From Calliopum simillimum (Eukaryota > Arthropoda > Insecta > Diptera > Lauxaniidae), in assembly GCA_951812925.1 (NCBI GenBank), contig OX638368.1, positions 69,908,422 through 69,972,421 of the forward strand: DNA of 64,000 bases. The letters run 5' to 3'. Position numbers and translations under genes: made by a program. This document shows positions 44,243 to 55,077 of this stretch, one piece after another. Position 1 is the first letter of the stretch. Every line of letters begins with the position of its first letter. The notes beneath the pieces were generated by a model. It saw nothing but the letters and a program-made list of their open reading frames with translations, did no database searches and was not told the DNA's origin.

Positions 44243-44658
44243 TAATTACGTAGTACGTATGCGTACACATGTTTCGGTTTTTTATTTTACTTTTTAACTT
44301 GTAGCTGTTTAGCTTAAAAAAATTGTACGCATAACTTATCTAACCGAAAACTGAATGAGTACGTAAACAAGTAATTTTTTGGTAACTGTGCAGACCTTTA
44401 TTGCAAATAATGACTAAAAGTTCATAAAATTAGTATAATTTTCATAGAGTCAACATAAACCGTTTTAAATCTAAAAAATCACATTTGGTTTTGCCATTGT
44501 GTCTTTTAAAATCTTGCGTCCACACAGTGTGTGGAGAAAACACAACAACAAAACACACCGTAAGACTGTGCAACGAACGCAGTTTGCTCGAACCAACTCG
44601 CAGTTCGAGCAATTTCAACAGAAATTTCAGTTCGATCAGAAGTGCTGCACTCTAGTGA

Positions 44659-45519
44659 GGTTACCGGACATAGTTCCAACGGACATAATCCCCACTTCGT
44701 AAATGGGGATTATGTCCGAAAATCCCCATCATAATCCCCATTTTGGTCATGGGGGTTATGTCGAAAAATTTGATTAAGATTGACCAAAATTTTTGCAATA
44801 ATCCATTTAAAAAATTTATGTAGTGTTTGATGTTATAGACTGATCCGCGGCAGAAGGCCGCCGCGAAGCCGGTGTTGGATTTTTGGGAGTTTTAAGTCTT
44901 GAACTGCGGCCGCAGGCCCCCTACTTACCCCTACTCTTATGTAAAATTACTTTGGCTTGCAAACTAGGTGTTGGATATATTATAGACTGATTAGCGGGTG
45001 AAGGCCGCCGCAGAAACGGTATTGGAATTTTTATATAGACCGAAAACTTTAATTAAGATTGAACAAAATTTTTGCAATATTCTATTTAAAAAATTTATAT
45101 AGTGTTGGATGTTATAGAATGATCCGCGGCCGAAGGCCGCCGCGAAGCCGATGCTGGATTTTTGGGAGTTTTAAATCCTGAGCTACGGCCGCAGGCCGCC
45201 CACTTACCCCTACCCTTATGTAAAATTACTGTGGTTAGCAAACTAGGTGCTGGATATATTATAGACTGATCAGCGGGTGAAGGCCACCGCGAAAACGGTA
45301 TTGGAATTTTTGGGAGTTGTAAATCCTGGGCTGCGGCTGTTGTCAATAACAAAATATCGTTATGGGGACTATGTCCGTTTTTTTCTGGGGATTATGTCCG
45401 AAACACTTGCGGACATAATCCCCATTTTAGAAATGGGGACTATGTCCGAATTGTTGGCGGACATAATCCTCATTTCGTGAATGGGGATTATGTCAATGGG
45501 GACTAAGTCACGGCACCCC
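44659..45519. mobile_element. TIR element with 7-bp duplication and GGACATAATCCCC array
   Basis: The direct repeat CTAGTGA (44,652-44,658; 45,520-45,526) brackets imperfect inverted ends (GTTACCGGACATAGTTCC versus GTGCCGTGACTTAGTCCCC). Subterminal copies of GGACATAATCCCCA in both orientations cluster at each end. The centre has two ~275-bp repeats with GC-rich blocks (GCGGC(A/C)GAAGGCCGCCGCGAA). A 7-8-bp duplication fits the P or 1360 type, but no transposase is present. Confidence 0.55.
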
Positions 45520-45534
45520 CTAGTGACCATGCGT

Positions 45535-45700
45535 TTAGTTCCAAAATTATTTCCCTCTCTCTTTGATTTCTTTTGTATTATTCTCCACATAAGATATTAT
45601 ATATGTGACCTTGGTTTAGCTTCAAAATTATTTCCCTCTCTCTTTGATTTTTCATATATTATTCTCCATATAAGATGTTATATATCTATATTAGGATGGG
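45535..45700 (+). repeat. Two ~83-bp tandem units
   Basis: CAAAATTATTTCCCTCTCTCTTTGATTT and a CATATAAGAT(A/G)TTATATAT tail occur twice. Confidence 0.6.
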
Positions 45701-46420
45701 TCGAATATTTTTACCAGTATGGCTCAGCGAAAATCATATGATCGTATCATATTTGTACTGTATAATTTAGAGAATATTCGTAAAAAAAGTAATTTTATGT
45801 TTAAGTACATATTTATTTATGCAATTCACTTATTAAAATTTTTATTTATTCAATTTAAGTTTCATTATAATTAAATTGAAAGGACAATTTGAAGTCATCG
45901 TAAAAGCATATCATATTTATATGATGTTTGATGTTTTTGTGATGTTGAGTTCATCAACTTCCATTAATTTGTAATCTTCAACATTTTTTCGAATGTACTA
46001 ACCCCTTTTATCCACCCCTTAAGGGTGCTCCCATACTAAATTTTGATAAAAATATGAAAAATCCTCATTACCGGGAGAGGAAAAAAATATTCATTGACCT
46101 CCATTAATTTTTCCTCATTATTTCTCTCAAGCAACTACCCCTGTTTTCCACCCGCTAAGGGGGATCCCATACAAAATGTTGATAAAAACATCAAAAAAAA
46201 AAAAAAAATTCCTCAGTGCCGGGAAAGGAAAAAAATATTCACAGACCCCCATTAATTTTTCCTCCTCAACATTTTTCTCCAGCATACTATTTTCTTGATT
46301 CCATCCCTTCAGCGAGCTCACATTAAAAATTAAGATAGAATTATAAATTTTGTATGGGAGGCCCCTTAAATGGTGGATAAAAGGGGATAGTAAATTTGAG
46401 AGAAATATTGAAGAGGAAAA
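45701..46420. repeat. ~130-bp diverged tandem units
   Basis: Three units near 45,970, 46,100 and 46,230 share CC(A/T)TTAATTTTTCCTC, CCACCC(C/G)(T/C)TAAGGG and CCCATACAAAATTTTGATAAAA-like text. No gene. Confidence 0.5.
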
Positions 46421-47390
46421 ATTAGTTTGGATCGGTGAAAATTTTTTCCACTCCCGGCAAAGTGGAATTTTTTAATGGGTTTTTTGGTTTTACTTCAAAA
46501 AGCCCTACCACTTTTGTCCGACAAGTGATCCAATATGTAGTAAACATGGAAAAAAAACCGTACAAAAAAAAAAATTGTATCAATGGAAATAAATCCAAGG
46601 GATGCCTGAAACCCTTAGCTTCAGTGCGTCCGACAATAAATAGAACCTCAGACAATGTTACCACTTAATTTTGAATATTTTTACTGACCGATTCTGTAAA
46701 AACTGGCTCTGTGGTAATAAATTGTATGTCGTAACTTTGGCATATTCGGCGTGTCCGACTCGCCAAACGTCCCAAAATTTTTTTCCGACAGCATGTTTTA
46801 TACTTTTAACATATTAAAAACTTTTGATTCGAATGACCATGGTTGTGTTCATACATTTTTTTGTAGCCTGAAATCCATGACTTTTTGATAGCTTCAACGG
46901 TAAACGCCCCACCACCATACTTCCCCACTTTCAAAATTTGTCCGACTCGACCTAAACATTAAATACACGATGTCTCAGCAGTGTGTTTATCAATTTTTTT
47001 TTTTTGTACGCGGGCCCACGGACTATAAGGATTTGTATTCCAATAAATCAAATTGACTATCAACTCCAAACTGTTTTACTGAAAAGTAGTTTCGATTTGA
47101 TGTTAATTATAGAGAGCAGCAAATTGAGAGAAAAAAATTTGATTGAAATCTCGATTTTTTTCTTTTCTTTTTTTTTTTTTTTTGTTGCGGTAGCTGATTT
47201 CAAATATGGCAAACGTTTTTTCCCTCAGGTCTGAGATCCGAATAATCCTTAATTTAAAGTTCAAAAAAATTTTATTTTCAGCCATTTGGCACATATCATC
47301 AATAAACCTTACCTTTTAACTTTTCAAATTGGATCATTACTTTCCATTGGTAATGTATCTGAACTCCATACAAATTTAATTTAGTCACTA
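46421..47390. other. No gene seen
   Basis: Overlapping frames on both strands at 46,422-46,668 lack domain features. T-rich tracts follow. Phrases such as GTCCGAC(A/T)(C/A)G recur (46,517, 46,628, 46,756, 46,941), hinting at a diverged repeat. Confidence 0.4.
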
Positions 47391-47394
47391 TCAT

Positions 47395-47680
47395 AGAGTT
47401 GCGATGGAAGATATCGTTGAGTCAATTGTAAACTATCCTAGTTTTTTTACAATTTTTAGGACAGTTAAAAAACAGCTTAGAACTCCATTACTAGTGATGT
47501 TTGGAAAAATGTTTTTCTTCTATTTAATAGATCATCCATCACTCTCTTTATACAATAGAAGACAAAAATGTCTGCAAACTTTAATAGAAATGAAGTTCTG
47601 AGCTGTTTGTAAACCTTTCCATAAAATTATAAAAAAAGATAGGATAGTTTTCAATTGACTCAACGATATCTAGGAAAGTT
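47395..47680. repeat. Palindromic element, ~280 bp
   Basis: Arms AGATATCGTTGAGTCAATTG (47,410-47,429) and CAATTGACTCAACGATATCT (47,653-47,672) are perfect complements and extend inwards over about 80 bp (AACTATCCTA / TAGGATAGTT, CAGCTTAGAACTCC / GAAGTTCTGAGCTG). Probably a MITE. No target duplication was identified. Confidence 0.6.
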
Positions 47681-48410
47681 ATGATTCAATTGGAAAAGAT
47701 AACAGGTACACTACATTACTGCCTGGATGAGCGCCATATGCTTGAAAAAGAGTGTTCTGCACTTTTGAGCAAAGGTGGCTCGGATCCCAAGTCTAATAGA
47801 GTACCAAATTCGGATTCAGCAACCACAAGTTAACCAAAAAAAAAATCCATCGACATATAGTTCAAAATTCCGTGTTTTTGGATTCTAGATAACCAAAAAT
47901 TTCCGAACATGGTTGGAAAACTTGATTTTATAATTTTTGCAATATTTCTGAATAAGAACTTAATTTTTACTTGAATCGCCTAATGGTCAAAATTTGACCA
48001 CGAATTTATTAAATACTTTTGGTACTTCTTGGACACTTTTAGTACTTTTTTTTCACTATATGATACGAAAAAGAAAAGGCCGTTTATCATCTCTGGTATA
48101 ATTCATAAAGTCAGTGCTATCCTTTTTGTCTTTCTCCTTGTGCTTTATCCTTTTAAAAGCTCTGTGTGACCGCGTATTTTGTTGTTGTTAACATTGAAAA
48201 AATTGAATTTGATTTTACCTGGCTTAAAGTAAAAATTTTAATATAATTTTAACTTTGTGCACATCTACACACAAATAACTTTCTTATGGTGTATAATTAA
48301 AAGCCTTACTCCATTTCTAACATAGTGAAAAAAGATGGACAAGTTTCTGTCTTGCGTATTAATATACAGATGTAAAAAATAGTAATATTGTTTGTGTAAA
48401 GGGTGAATTG
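47681..48410. other. No gene seen
   Basis: AT-rich sequence with no long frame and no recognisable repeat partner in the window. Confidence 0.4.
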
Positions 48411-50827
48411 AACATACAAATCTGTATCAAATTAAATGGGTTTATTTACAGTTAAAAAATACAATTTGGGCATTGAATGAACTTCAAATAATAAAAGATT
48501 TAAGTCAAGACTTTGTGATGTTAATATTTTTGTCCAACGGTGTGAAGTCTTTTGTTCACCGTTGATCCGTTGTTCTGATGAATGTTGACTGGGTACCTGT
48601 TGATGTTTTACGTATTTTGAATATAGTCTACTGTCTGTGATGTGTGATGTTATGTTGCATAAATTTATGTTGATTTTCTGTGGGGCTTTAATTTTCAGTA
48701 AAACCTGTGAGAGTTCGCTGACTTGCTCTTTTTGGGTTAAGCAAAAGAATGGAATGAAGACGCTGTGCTGTTCTGAGAATATTTATAACGATAACAACAC
48801 CCGTCTGAGGTTATTTTATATTATGAAAATCTATCATATTCCGCATATTTTGGTGAATGTGTGCATAGATTGCTTATCATTTATTTGATAAACAATTCCC
48901 TATAAACTCATTCATAAATTTTCGAATTGGGCAAAATTATGATGTGAGACGCCATATTGCATTCGCCATCTTGATTTAAAAATTCCCAAATTCTGACTTC
49001 AGATTCGTAATCAGCGACCCCTAAAACCCCCGAGTAATGAAATTAACGCCAATGTATTGAAAAAAATAATTTACGGCAACAAAGGTGGCCCGGTTGACGT
49101 GAAACGTCCCATATATAATATGTATGTATGTTTATATTTTTCATTATTCGTAACAATAATGGGTAAAAATTAATTTTCGTATGTCGATTAAAAATATTTT
49201 GGTTCATTCTAATTTTAACGGTTTTTTGCCATTTTTTTGAAAACCTGTACATCGATTTTTTTCTACTTAGTCTTGTATTCTTCAGAATTTAATATGCCTT
49301 TATGTGTATACACATAATAACACAGGCCCACAAAAAAAAATACCATGCGCGAAAGATCAGACCACCTGAACTTTATGTTTTCCTGGTTTCTGAAAAAACT
49401 CAAACCAACTTCGCTAATCTGACACTATATTCGGGTTCAGTGACCACGAAAACATAAAGTTCCGGTGGTCTGATCTTTCGCGCAGGGTACTTTTGTGGGC
49501 CTGTGTAATCATTATTTGTTAAAATAATGATAAAAATTTAATTTTATAGTGTCAATTCACAACTTTTTGTTCATGCCAATTTTAACGGTTTCTTGGTATT
49601 TTTCCAAAAACCTCTCTAACGATTTTTTTTAAAAATTCACCAAAATATGCGGAATTTGATAGGCTTTCGTAATATAATATAACCTCAGAAGGGTGTTTTC
49701 GTTTTTTAAATTCTCAGAACAGCACAGTGCACTGTTTACGCTGGACGTAAACATTCTGCCCGTTTTGCAGGATCTAAGATCTGCAAAGAAACTTAGAGAT
49801 TACTAAAAAATTTATAAAATGGGTAGAGTATAAAATAAAAATTTAATTGGGTGTAAAATGACTCAAAGACTACATTGGTAAGAGAGTTACCAAATGAGTG
49901 CAGCTTTTGAAGTCATAATAGTGCAGTTATGCAAATCCTTACAAGTTGAAGATCGGCTTTTTCGTCCTGGATTTAGGCTAATGACGGGCACTCGCGAAGA
50001 GTTTGATATCCATTGCAGAGTCTACAGCTTTTATTATCTGTACTTTTCTTCGAGTTTTTCGGGTTCGAGTATTCACATTCATATCTGCTGGTTTGAGGCT
50101 TGAAATGATACGGGTGAATATCTTTAACAGATATATTCTTCTGAAATTTCCGAGTTAAAAAATGTCAAATTTTTTATTCGACGGTTTTTTTTTTTGAATG
50201 GTCATTTAATGACTTTTCAAAGTCTTCCAAGAAAGCTTTGGGTAGCTTTGTAGAGTAAAGATACACGAGTATTGGGTTCCAACTATCAGTGTTTATTTTC
50301 AAAATTTTTAGTGCCGATATGCAGCTATTCACTGCAAGCTGCAATTTCTTCACTGAAGAACTGAACTTAGGGTCAAAACTATATCAAATTAGATGGGTTT
50401 ATTAACATTTAATAAATACAATTTGGGTATTGAACGAACTTCAAGTAATACAAGATTTAAGTGTACTTTAAATACTTTGTGATATTCATATTTTCGTCCA
50501 ACGATGTGACGTCTTTTGTCCACCGTTGTTCTGATTGTTCTGATGGATGTTGACTGTGGTCCTATTGATGTTCTACGTATTTTGAATGTTGTCTACTGTC
50601 CGTGATGTGTGATGTGATGTTGCTTAAATTTATGCTGATTTTTCTGTGGGCCTTTTGAATTTAAGTAAAACTTGTGAGGGTTCGCTGACTTGCTCTTTTT
50701 GGGTTAAGCAAAAGAATGGCGAATGTCAAAATTGTGTTTTTACTCGTTGTACTAACTACAAAAGCGCTGTGCGACGGGTGTTGCAGATATGCAGGATGCA
50801 CACTGTTTACGATGGACGTAAACAAAT
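48411..50827 (-). repeat. Relic LTR element (possible BEL-like LTR pair)
   Basis: Two diverged copies of one sequence (about 48,415-48,780 and 50,375-50,740; shared CTTTTTGGGTTAAGCAAAAGAATGG) are each followed by TGTTTACG(C/A)TGGACGTAAACA. After the left one comes TTCTGCCCGTTTTGCAGGATCT, much like the junction next to the BEL LTR at 36,742. I read this as left and right LTRs of an old, minus-strand element with about 600 bp of interior left. The left copy also contains a MITE. Internal frames (for example 49,894-50,103) are not recognisable. Confidence 0.4.
49321..49505. mobile_element. 185-bp MITE with ~60-bp inverted repeats
   Basis: Ends CACAGGCCCACAAAA / TTTTGTGGGCCTGTG are flanked by TAA (49,318-49,320; 49,506-49,508). 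The arms hold GCGCGAAAGATCAGACCACC and its complement. The TAA duplication suggests PIF/Harbinger mobilisation. It is almost an uninterrupted hairpin. Confidence 0.8.
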
Positions 50828-50967
50828 ATGTTTAATTTTGTTAGCTACCAACAATGAAAATACATTGATGGTTGGAGCTTACTGTTCAGTGTTTTTGAGT
50901 AAAACAACAATAAAAACACAAAAAACAAGGCAAAAATACACATAAATAAAAAAAGCAAAAAAATGTA

Positions 50968-51062
50968 TCGGAAGGCTGGTTTGCGTTACTAGTTTCGGGA
51001 CCCACCACAGGTCAAAATTGACTATAATAAGTCAATTCCTCATCAGACGCTTTGCCGACGTC
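50968..51062 (-). ncRNA. Hammerhead ribozyme-like motif (inverted array, unit 1)
   Basis: The minus strand carries CTGATGA (complement of 51,040-51,046), both inner hairpins, GAAACTAGTA and GCGT/ACGC stem I, as at 17.4 kb. Confidence 0.6.
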
Positions 51063-51481
51063 TTATAGAATTCTGCAAGCATACTTTATTTAACTTTTAG
51101 CATAGATTAAACGAGAATCACAGCTACAAGAAAAACACAGCACATGCAAAAATTCCAATTTCTTTGTTTTTTCCCTTTATATGCATTGCCCTGCCGTTGT
51201 GAGTCATCGATATTATACTATTTTTGCATAGCGCTTCGTTTGCAAGGTTTTTTGCCGAGACAAAACGAAGTAGCAAGCGCATTCGTATGTGTATCAGTTG
51301 GCTCTCTGAGATTTTCTAATTTTTTGTTTTTTGGAACAGATGATGATTAACATTCTTAGCTACCAACAATGAAAATACATTGATGGTTGGAGCTTACTGT
51401 TCAGTGTTTTTGAGTAAAACAACAATAAAAACACAAAAAACAAGGCAAAAATACACATAAATAAAAAAAGCAAAAAAATGT

Positions 51482-51577
51482 ATCGGAAGGCTGGTTTGCG
51501 TTACTAGTTTCGGGACCCACCACAGGTCAAAATTGACTATAATAAGTCAATTCCTCATCAGACGCTTTGCCGACGTC
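51482..51577 (-). ncRNA. Hammerhead ribozyme-like motif (inverted array, unit 2)
   Basis: All core elements are the same as in unit 1, one 515-bp period away, with CTGATGA complementing 51,555-51,561. Confidence 0.6.
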
Positions 51578-51854
51578 TTATAGAATTCTGCAAGCATACT
51601 TTATTTAACTTTTAGCATAGATTAAACGAGAATCACAGCTACAAGAAAAACACAGCACATGCAAAAATTCCAATTTCTTTGTTTTTTCCCTTTATATGCA
51701 TTGCCCTGCCGTTGTGAGTCATCGATGTATTTTCATTGTTGGTAGCTAAGAATGTTAATCATCATCTGTTCCAAAAAACAAAAAATTGTTTAATTTTGTT
51801 TTCGCATTTTCAAAAGGGGGGGGGGGTTTAGCGAAAGTTTGTAAGAACTTGAAA

Positions 51855-51908
51855 GTTAAGTTAAGTTAAGTTAAGTTAAGTTAAGTTAAGTTAGGTTAAG
51901 TTAAGTTA
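51855..51908 (+). repeat. (TTAAG)n microsatellite
   Basis: About ten pentamers with one TTAGG variant. Too short and of the wrong unit to be a telomere array. Confidence 0.85.
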
Positions 51909-51949
51909 ATTGTCTTCAGGAAAGGAGGGCGGCTTTCGCAAGCAGAAAA

Positions 51950-52364
51950 GTGGACTTACAATGGACAATCTGTAAAGATGGTTTCAGAATATCGCTACTT
52001 GGGGGTTACTCTCACTCCTAAAATATCTTTTACTAAACACGTTGAAAATAGAAACAAACCAGCTAAAAATAGTCTAAATGCAACTTGACAAAGTTTTTTG
52101 TGTAAAAAAGAAGTTACTTTGGAAGCCAAATGGAAGCTTTTTCAGGAATATGCAGCGGAAGTTTGGGGTTATACTATGCAAGAAAAAGTTAATAAATTGC
52201 AAAGGTATTTTTTAAAAAGAGTCCTTAAACTCTGTGATAGCATTCCAAGACAAGAGAAATTAATGCACTTGGAGCCAACCCAATATAAGTTTTGATGAGA
52301 ACACGATAGCAATTGAATGGCAATCAAAATGCACCAATCTTTTTACCGAACTAAAAAACAAATC
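51950..52364 (+). pseudogene. Non-LTR retrotransposon RT tail, split by Penelope
   Basis: The frame from about 51,955, with one stop near 52,087, reads SEYRYLGVTLTPKISFTKHV, then EAKWKLFQEYAAEVWGYTMQ and LQRYFLKRVLKLCDSIP. This is the thumb and C-terminal tail of a non-LTR reverse transcriptase. The frame shifts near 52,296 and continues up to the Penelope insertion, resuming at 55,499-55,640. The clade is uncertain. The 5' part (endonuclease, RT core) is missing and the copy is inactive. Confidence 0.65.
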
Positions 52365-52430
52365 ATTTGAAGTTGAGTTGTTTGGTCATGTTAAAATAAA
52401 AATTCAAAAAGTTATTTTAAATTTTTTCTG

Positions 52431-52480
52431 TTCGATGTTTCGTGGATAATTCTCCACTTCCTCAGGAACAATTTATTTAA
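52431..52480 (-). ncRNA. Hammerhead ribozyme-like motif in Penelope 3' terminal repeat
   Basis: Minus strand: TGTTC, CTGAGGA, an extra A, GTGG/CCAC stem II, GAAACATC, GAACA. The seventh core base may vary, so CTGAGGA is acceptable. TGTTC/GAACA is stem I and AUC the cleavage triplet. Confidence 0.65.
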
Positions 52481-52647
52481 AAAACTCTCTAAAAAGGAAC
52501 AAATTAGAAAATAATACAATAGTTATTACTTTATACTACTCACAGAATTATTACATTGAAACACGACTGACTTGTTGTATAAATAAATAAAATAAAATAA
52601 TTAAAAACTGTTCACTAACAAAAATTTTTTAAAACACGAAACACTTA

Positions 52648-55077
52648 TTATTGCTGCTGCCCGATTACTATTGCATATACTTTGCAAGTTTTGTCTATGT
52701 CTTCCTTTGTGTTCATCGCTGTTGTCATTTTTTGTTGTATTCTTAAGCTTTCAAGAGTAAATCTCGTACCATATTTTCTCTCCTTGTCTAGAATGTTGGC
52801 TTCGTCGAAGGTATGCTCGTTCTCAATCATATGTTCAGCTAGTGCTGTTGTCGTTTTTCCATTTCTTACATCTGCTTTGTGTTCTGCTACTCTTATTTCT
52901 AAAGCTCTTTTAGTGGTCCCAATATATGAAAGCTTGCAGTTCTCTTTATCATTTCCATTGCATTTGATCTCATAGACAACATTGTTTTGTTTCTCCTTTT
53001 CTACTTTGTCCTTAGTATTAGTGAAAATTGTTTTTAGTGTGAAGTTCGGTTTTAGCGCAAAAATTGTGTCTTCATCGTTTGTTATCGTTTTCATGTTTTT
53101 GTTGTTTGTTAGTTTTGGTATGTATGGTACACTAAAGTATCTTTTAGGGTTGCCATCTATTATAGACTTGGTTGAATTTTTGTTTATTTCATATTTAGAT
53201 ATTAAGTTTTTAATTAAATGTTTAGGATAATTGTTGATTGTTAAAATTCTTATTATTTCGTTTATGTTGTCAAGTTCGAATCTTTTATCACTAATCGTAA
53301 GTACCTTTTTTATAAAATTATTTGCTGTATTGATTTTCTGTTGCATAGGTTGTGTCGATAAATAATTGATCATCCTGCCTAATGCGATGGGCTTTTTGTA
53401 CCAATTAAATACTAGTTGATTGTCAATTCTGTGTAGTTTCGTGTCCAAATATGGTATGCTGTTGTTGTTTTCTCGTTCTACCGTAAATTGAATTTTGTTG
53501 TGATACTTATTGAGTGTATCCAATATTATTTCTTGGTCCTGTGGTTTAATAATTGCAAGTATGTCATCGACGTATTTGACAATAAATTTTATTCTGGTGT
53601 TTTTTTGTTTTAAAATCTCTATTGTTTCGTCGAGCAGATTGTCCAAAATTATGTCTGCAATAGTCGGTGATAGTGGGTTGCCCATTGGCATACCAAATGT
53701 CTGTTTGTAAATTTTGTTGTCATATTGAAAATAGTTATTGCCATTCAGACAAAATTCTAACATTTTCAAAAATTTACCTTTCGGTATTTTTGTATGTTGT
53801 TTAAGTGAGTCCCACTGTTGCATAATCGTCTTGATGGCTGTGTATGTTGAAATATTGGTAAACAGTGAGACTGCGTCAAAAGAAACTAATACATCGTCTT
53901 CTTCCAAAATTATGTCTTTAAGTTGGTCTTGAAGTTCGAATGAATTCTTGATGTTGTAGGTCTTCGATACTATATTTTTAAGTATTCCTCCTACGTGTCT
54001 CGATAAATTGTAGCATGCGACATTTGTCGAAGATGAAATAGGCCTTAATGGACAATCTTCTTTGTGCACTTTAGGGAGCCCATATAGCCTGGGTGCTGAT
54101 GCAGTTGAGCAGAATAATAGTCGTTTCTGTCGTTTATCAAGGAAGTCAAGTTTATATAATTCATTAATTATTTTGTTGTTGGCATTCTGTAGCTTAAGCG
54201 TTGGATCTTCACGAACTAGTTTGTATGTGTTTTTTTCTCCTAATATTGTATTCATTTTAGCTACGTATTCGTCTTTGTACATAACAACTGTTATGTTTCC
54301 CTTATCCGCATTTGTTATGATTATATCGTCTTTATGCTGTTTTAAAAAATTTTTGGTGTCTTTGTATATTTTCAATATAATTTTTTCTTCCGTCGTATTA
54401 TGTATGTTCCTTTTGTGTAGCATAATTCTGTTGGCTGTTTTACATCTCATTAATTCTTTTTGGTTGTCATCTTCTATCGTCTGGATAAATTGTTCAATGT
54501 CAGCAATTGTATGGATTGGTGAAAAATTGTTTTTTGTTACCGTTTTGTTTACGAACCAATTTTCTGGTGTCTTCATATTTAGTTTGTTCATTTTAAGATT
54601 TTTTATTTTGGAAGAGTGTGTCAAGGTTGATTTTTGGCTTATGTACTCGTACATATTATTTTGTGTTGTAATGAATTTGTTATATTCGTCGTCAGAAAGT
54701 ATTTCTGCGAAATAACTTTTCATGTTATGAATATTTTGTTTTGTTGTTTTAATTGTGATGTTTGTTTCTGTAATTTCTAGATTTAAGATTTTTGCATGTA
54801 ATTTCTCGACGTGTTTCCTAAGTTGTTTGTCAATACTGTCTATGCTAAATAGAGTTGTTGTCAATTTCGTTGCTTGAGTTATGTGTTTAGGAGTAGTTCC
54901 GTACTCCCGACATGTTAATAGGAATTTTAATCTTGTTGACATTTTTGCTAGTTTTTTGTTTTGTCTGCAATAATGTTTCAGCTTTTTCTGTGTGTCTATA
55001 TTGTATTTCGTGGTTATATTTCTGAAGAAGTTTTTTCCCATTTTAGAACGTTTTTTAATTAAACTATATGTATGCAA
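52648..55077 (-). CDS. Penelope reverse transcriptase with GIY-YIG endonuclease (809 aa)
   Basis: The single ORF is intact and close to the usual Penelope length. The telomerase-related RT domain shows YGLPKVHKEDCPLRPISSS, FDAVSLFTNI, GMPMGNPLSP and the catalytic KYVDDILAII, followed by IPYLDTKLHR and WYKKPIALGRM. The C-terminal GIY-YIG endonuclease has a VYEIKCNGNDKENC linker, LSYIGTTKRALEIRVAEHK (Tyr, Gly, Arg, His conserved) and a downstream Glu-rich segment. The N-terminal ~250 residues are basic and coiled-coil-like, as in other Penelopes. No intron is seen. An alternative start lies 12 codons in (MGKNFF). No stop or frameshift was noticed, so this copy may be active and could supply enzyme to the hammerhead-bearing repeats nearby. 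Confidence 0.92.
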   Translation of the reverse strand: MHTYSLIKKRSKMGKNFFRNITTKYNIDTQKKLKHYCRQNKKLAKMSTRLKFLLTCREYGTTPKHITQATKLTTTLFSIDSIDKQLRKHVEKLHAKILNLEITETNITIKTTKQNIHNMKSYFAEILSDDEYNKFITTQNNMYEYISQKSTLTHSSKIKNLKMNKLNMKTPENWFVNKTVTKNNFSPIHTIADIEQFIQTIEDDNQKELMRCKTANRIMLHKRNIHNTTEEKIILKIYKDTKNFLKQHKDDIIITNADKGNITVVMYKDEYVAKMNTILGEKNTYKLVREDPTLKLQNANNKIINELYKLDFLDKRQKRLLFCSTASAPRLYGLPKVHKEDCPLRPISSSTNVACYNLSRHVGGILKNIVSKTYNIKNSFELQDQLKDIILEEDDVLVSFDAVSLFTNISTYTAIKTIMQQWDSLKQHTKIPKGKFLKMLEFCLNGNNYFQYDNKIYKQTFGMPMGNPLSPTIADIILDNLLDETIEILKQKNTRIKFIVKYVDDILAIIKPQDQEIILDTLNKYHNKIQFTVERENNNSIPYLDTKLHRIDNQLVFNWYKKPIALGRMINYLSTQPMQQKINTANNFIKKVLTISDKRFELDNINEIIRILTINNYPKHLIKNLISKYEINKNSTKSIIDGNPKRYFSVPYIPKLTNNKNMKTITNDEDTIFALKPNFTLKTIFTNTKDKVEKEKQNNVVYEIKCNGNDKENCKLSYIGTTKRALEIRVAEHKADVRNGKTTTALAEHMIENEHTFDEANILDKERKYGTRFTLESLRIQQKMTTAMNTKEDIDKTCKVYAIVIGQQQ

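Larger units (their letters stand above)
34120..44400. mobile_element. hAT-type element opened up by nested insertions
   Basis: TIRs TAAAGGTCTGCA and TGCAGACCTTTA are flanked by a perfect 8-bp duplication TTGCAAAT (34,112-34,119; 44,401-44,408). Little of its own sequence remains visible (about 34,120-34,350, 42,900-43,020 and 44,245-44,400). No hAT transposase was found. The 10.3-kb length is due to later insertions and a satellite array. Confidence 0.8.
33212..44479. mobile_element. Inverted pair of tRNA-like/hammerhead repeats with nested insertions
   Basis: A 13-bp duplication AAATCTAAAAAAT lies at 33,212-33,224 and 44,467-44,479. Inside it are a minus-strand copy (33,225 to ~33,660) and a plus-strand copy (~33,730-34,111, resuming at 44,401-44,466) of the family seen at 23.6-24.8 kb. 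The right copy is split by a hAT element at 34,120-44,400. A 13-bp duplication is expected for target-primed retrotransposition, and the pair seems to have inserted as a unit. Confidence 0.7.
50840..51780 (-). repeat. ~515-bp tandem repeat array with hammerhead motifs (inverted)
   Basis: Two units on the minus strand, 515 bp apart (core positions 51,040 and 51,555), match the 512-bp units at 17.3-18.7 kb, including the TATA-type CTTTATATGCATTGCCCTGC and the hammerhead motif. The array abuts the relic LTR end at 50,824 and ends near a G-run and a pentamer repeat. Confidence 0.8.

Noticed and set aside
34120..44400. Reading the 10-kb TTGCAAAT-flanked unit as an autonomous hAT
   Set aside because: No hAT transposase domain is visible. 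Its length comes from nested insertions and satellite.
51855..51908. TTAAG/TTAGG pentamers as possible telomere sequence
   Set aside because: Only ~10 units, mostly TTAAG, and internal to repeats. Flies lack TTAGG telomeres.
52682..54715. Plus-strand ORFs up to 217 codons opposite the Penelope gene
   Set aside because: Antisense shadows of the intact Penelope frame, hydrophobic because they mirror Lys/Asn-rich codons.
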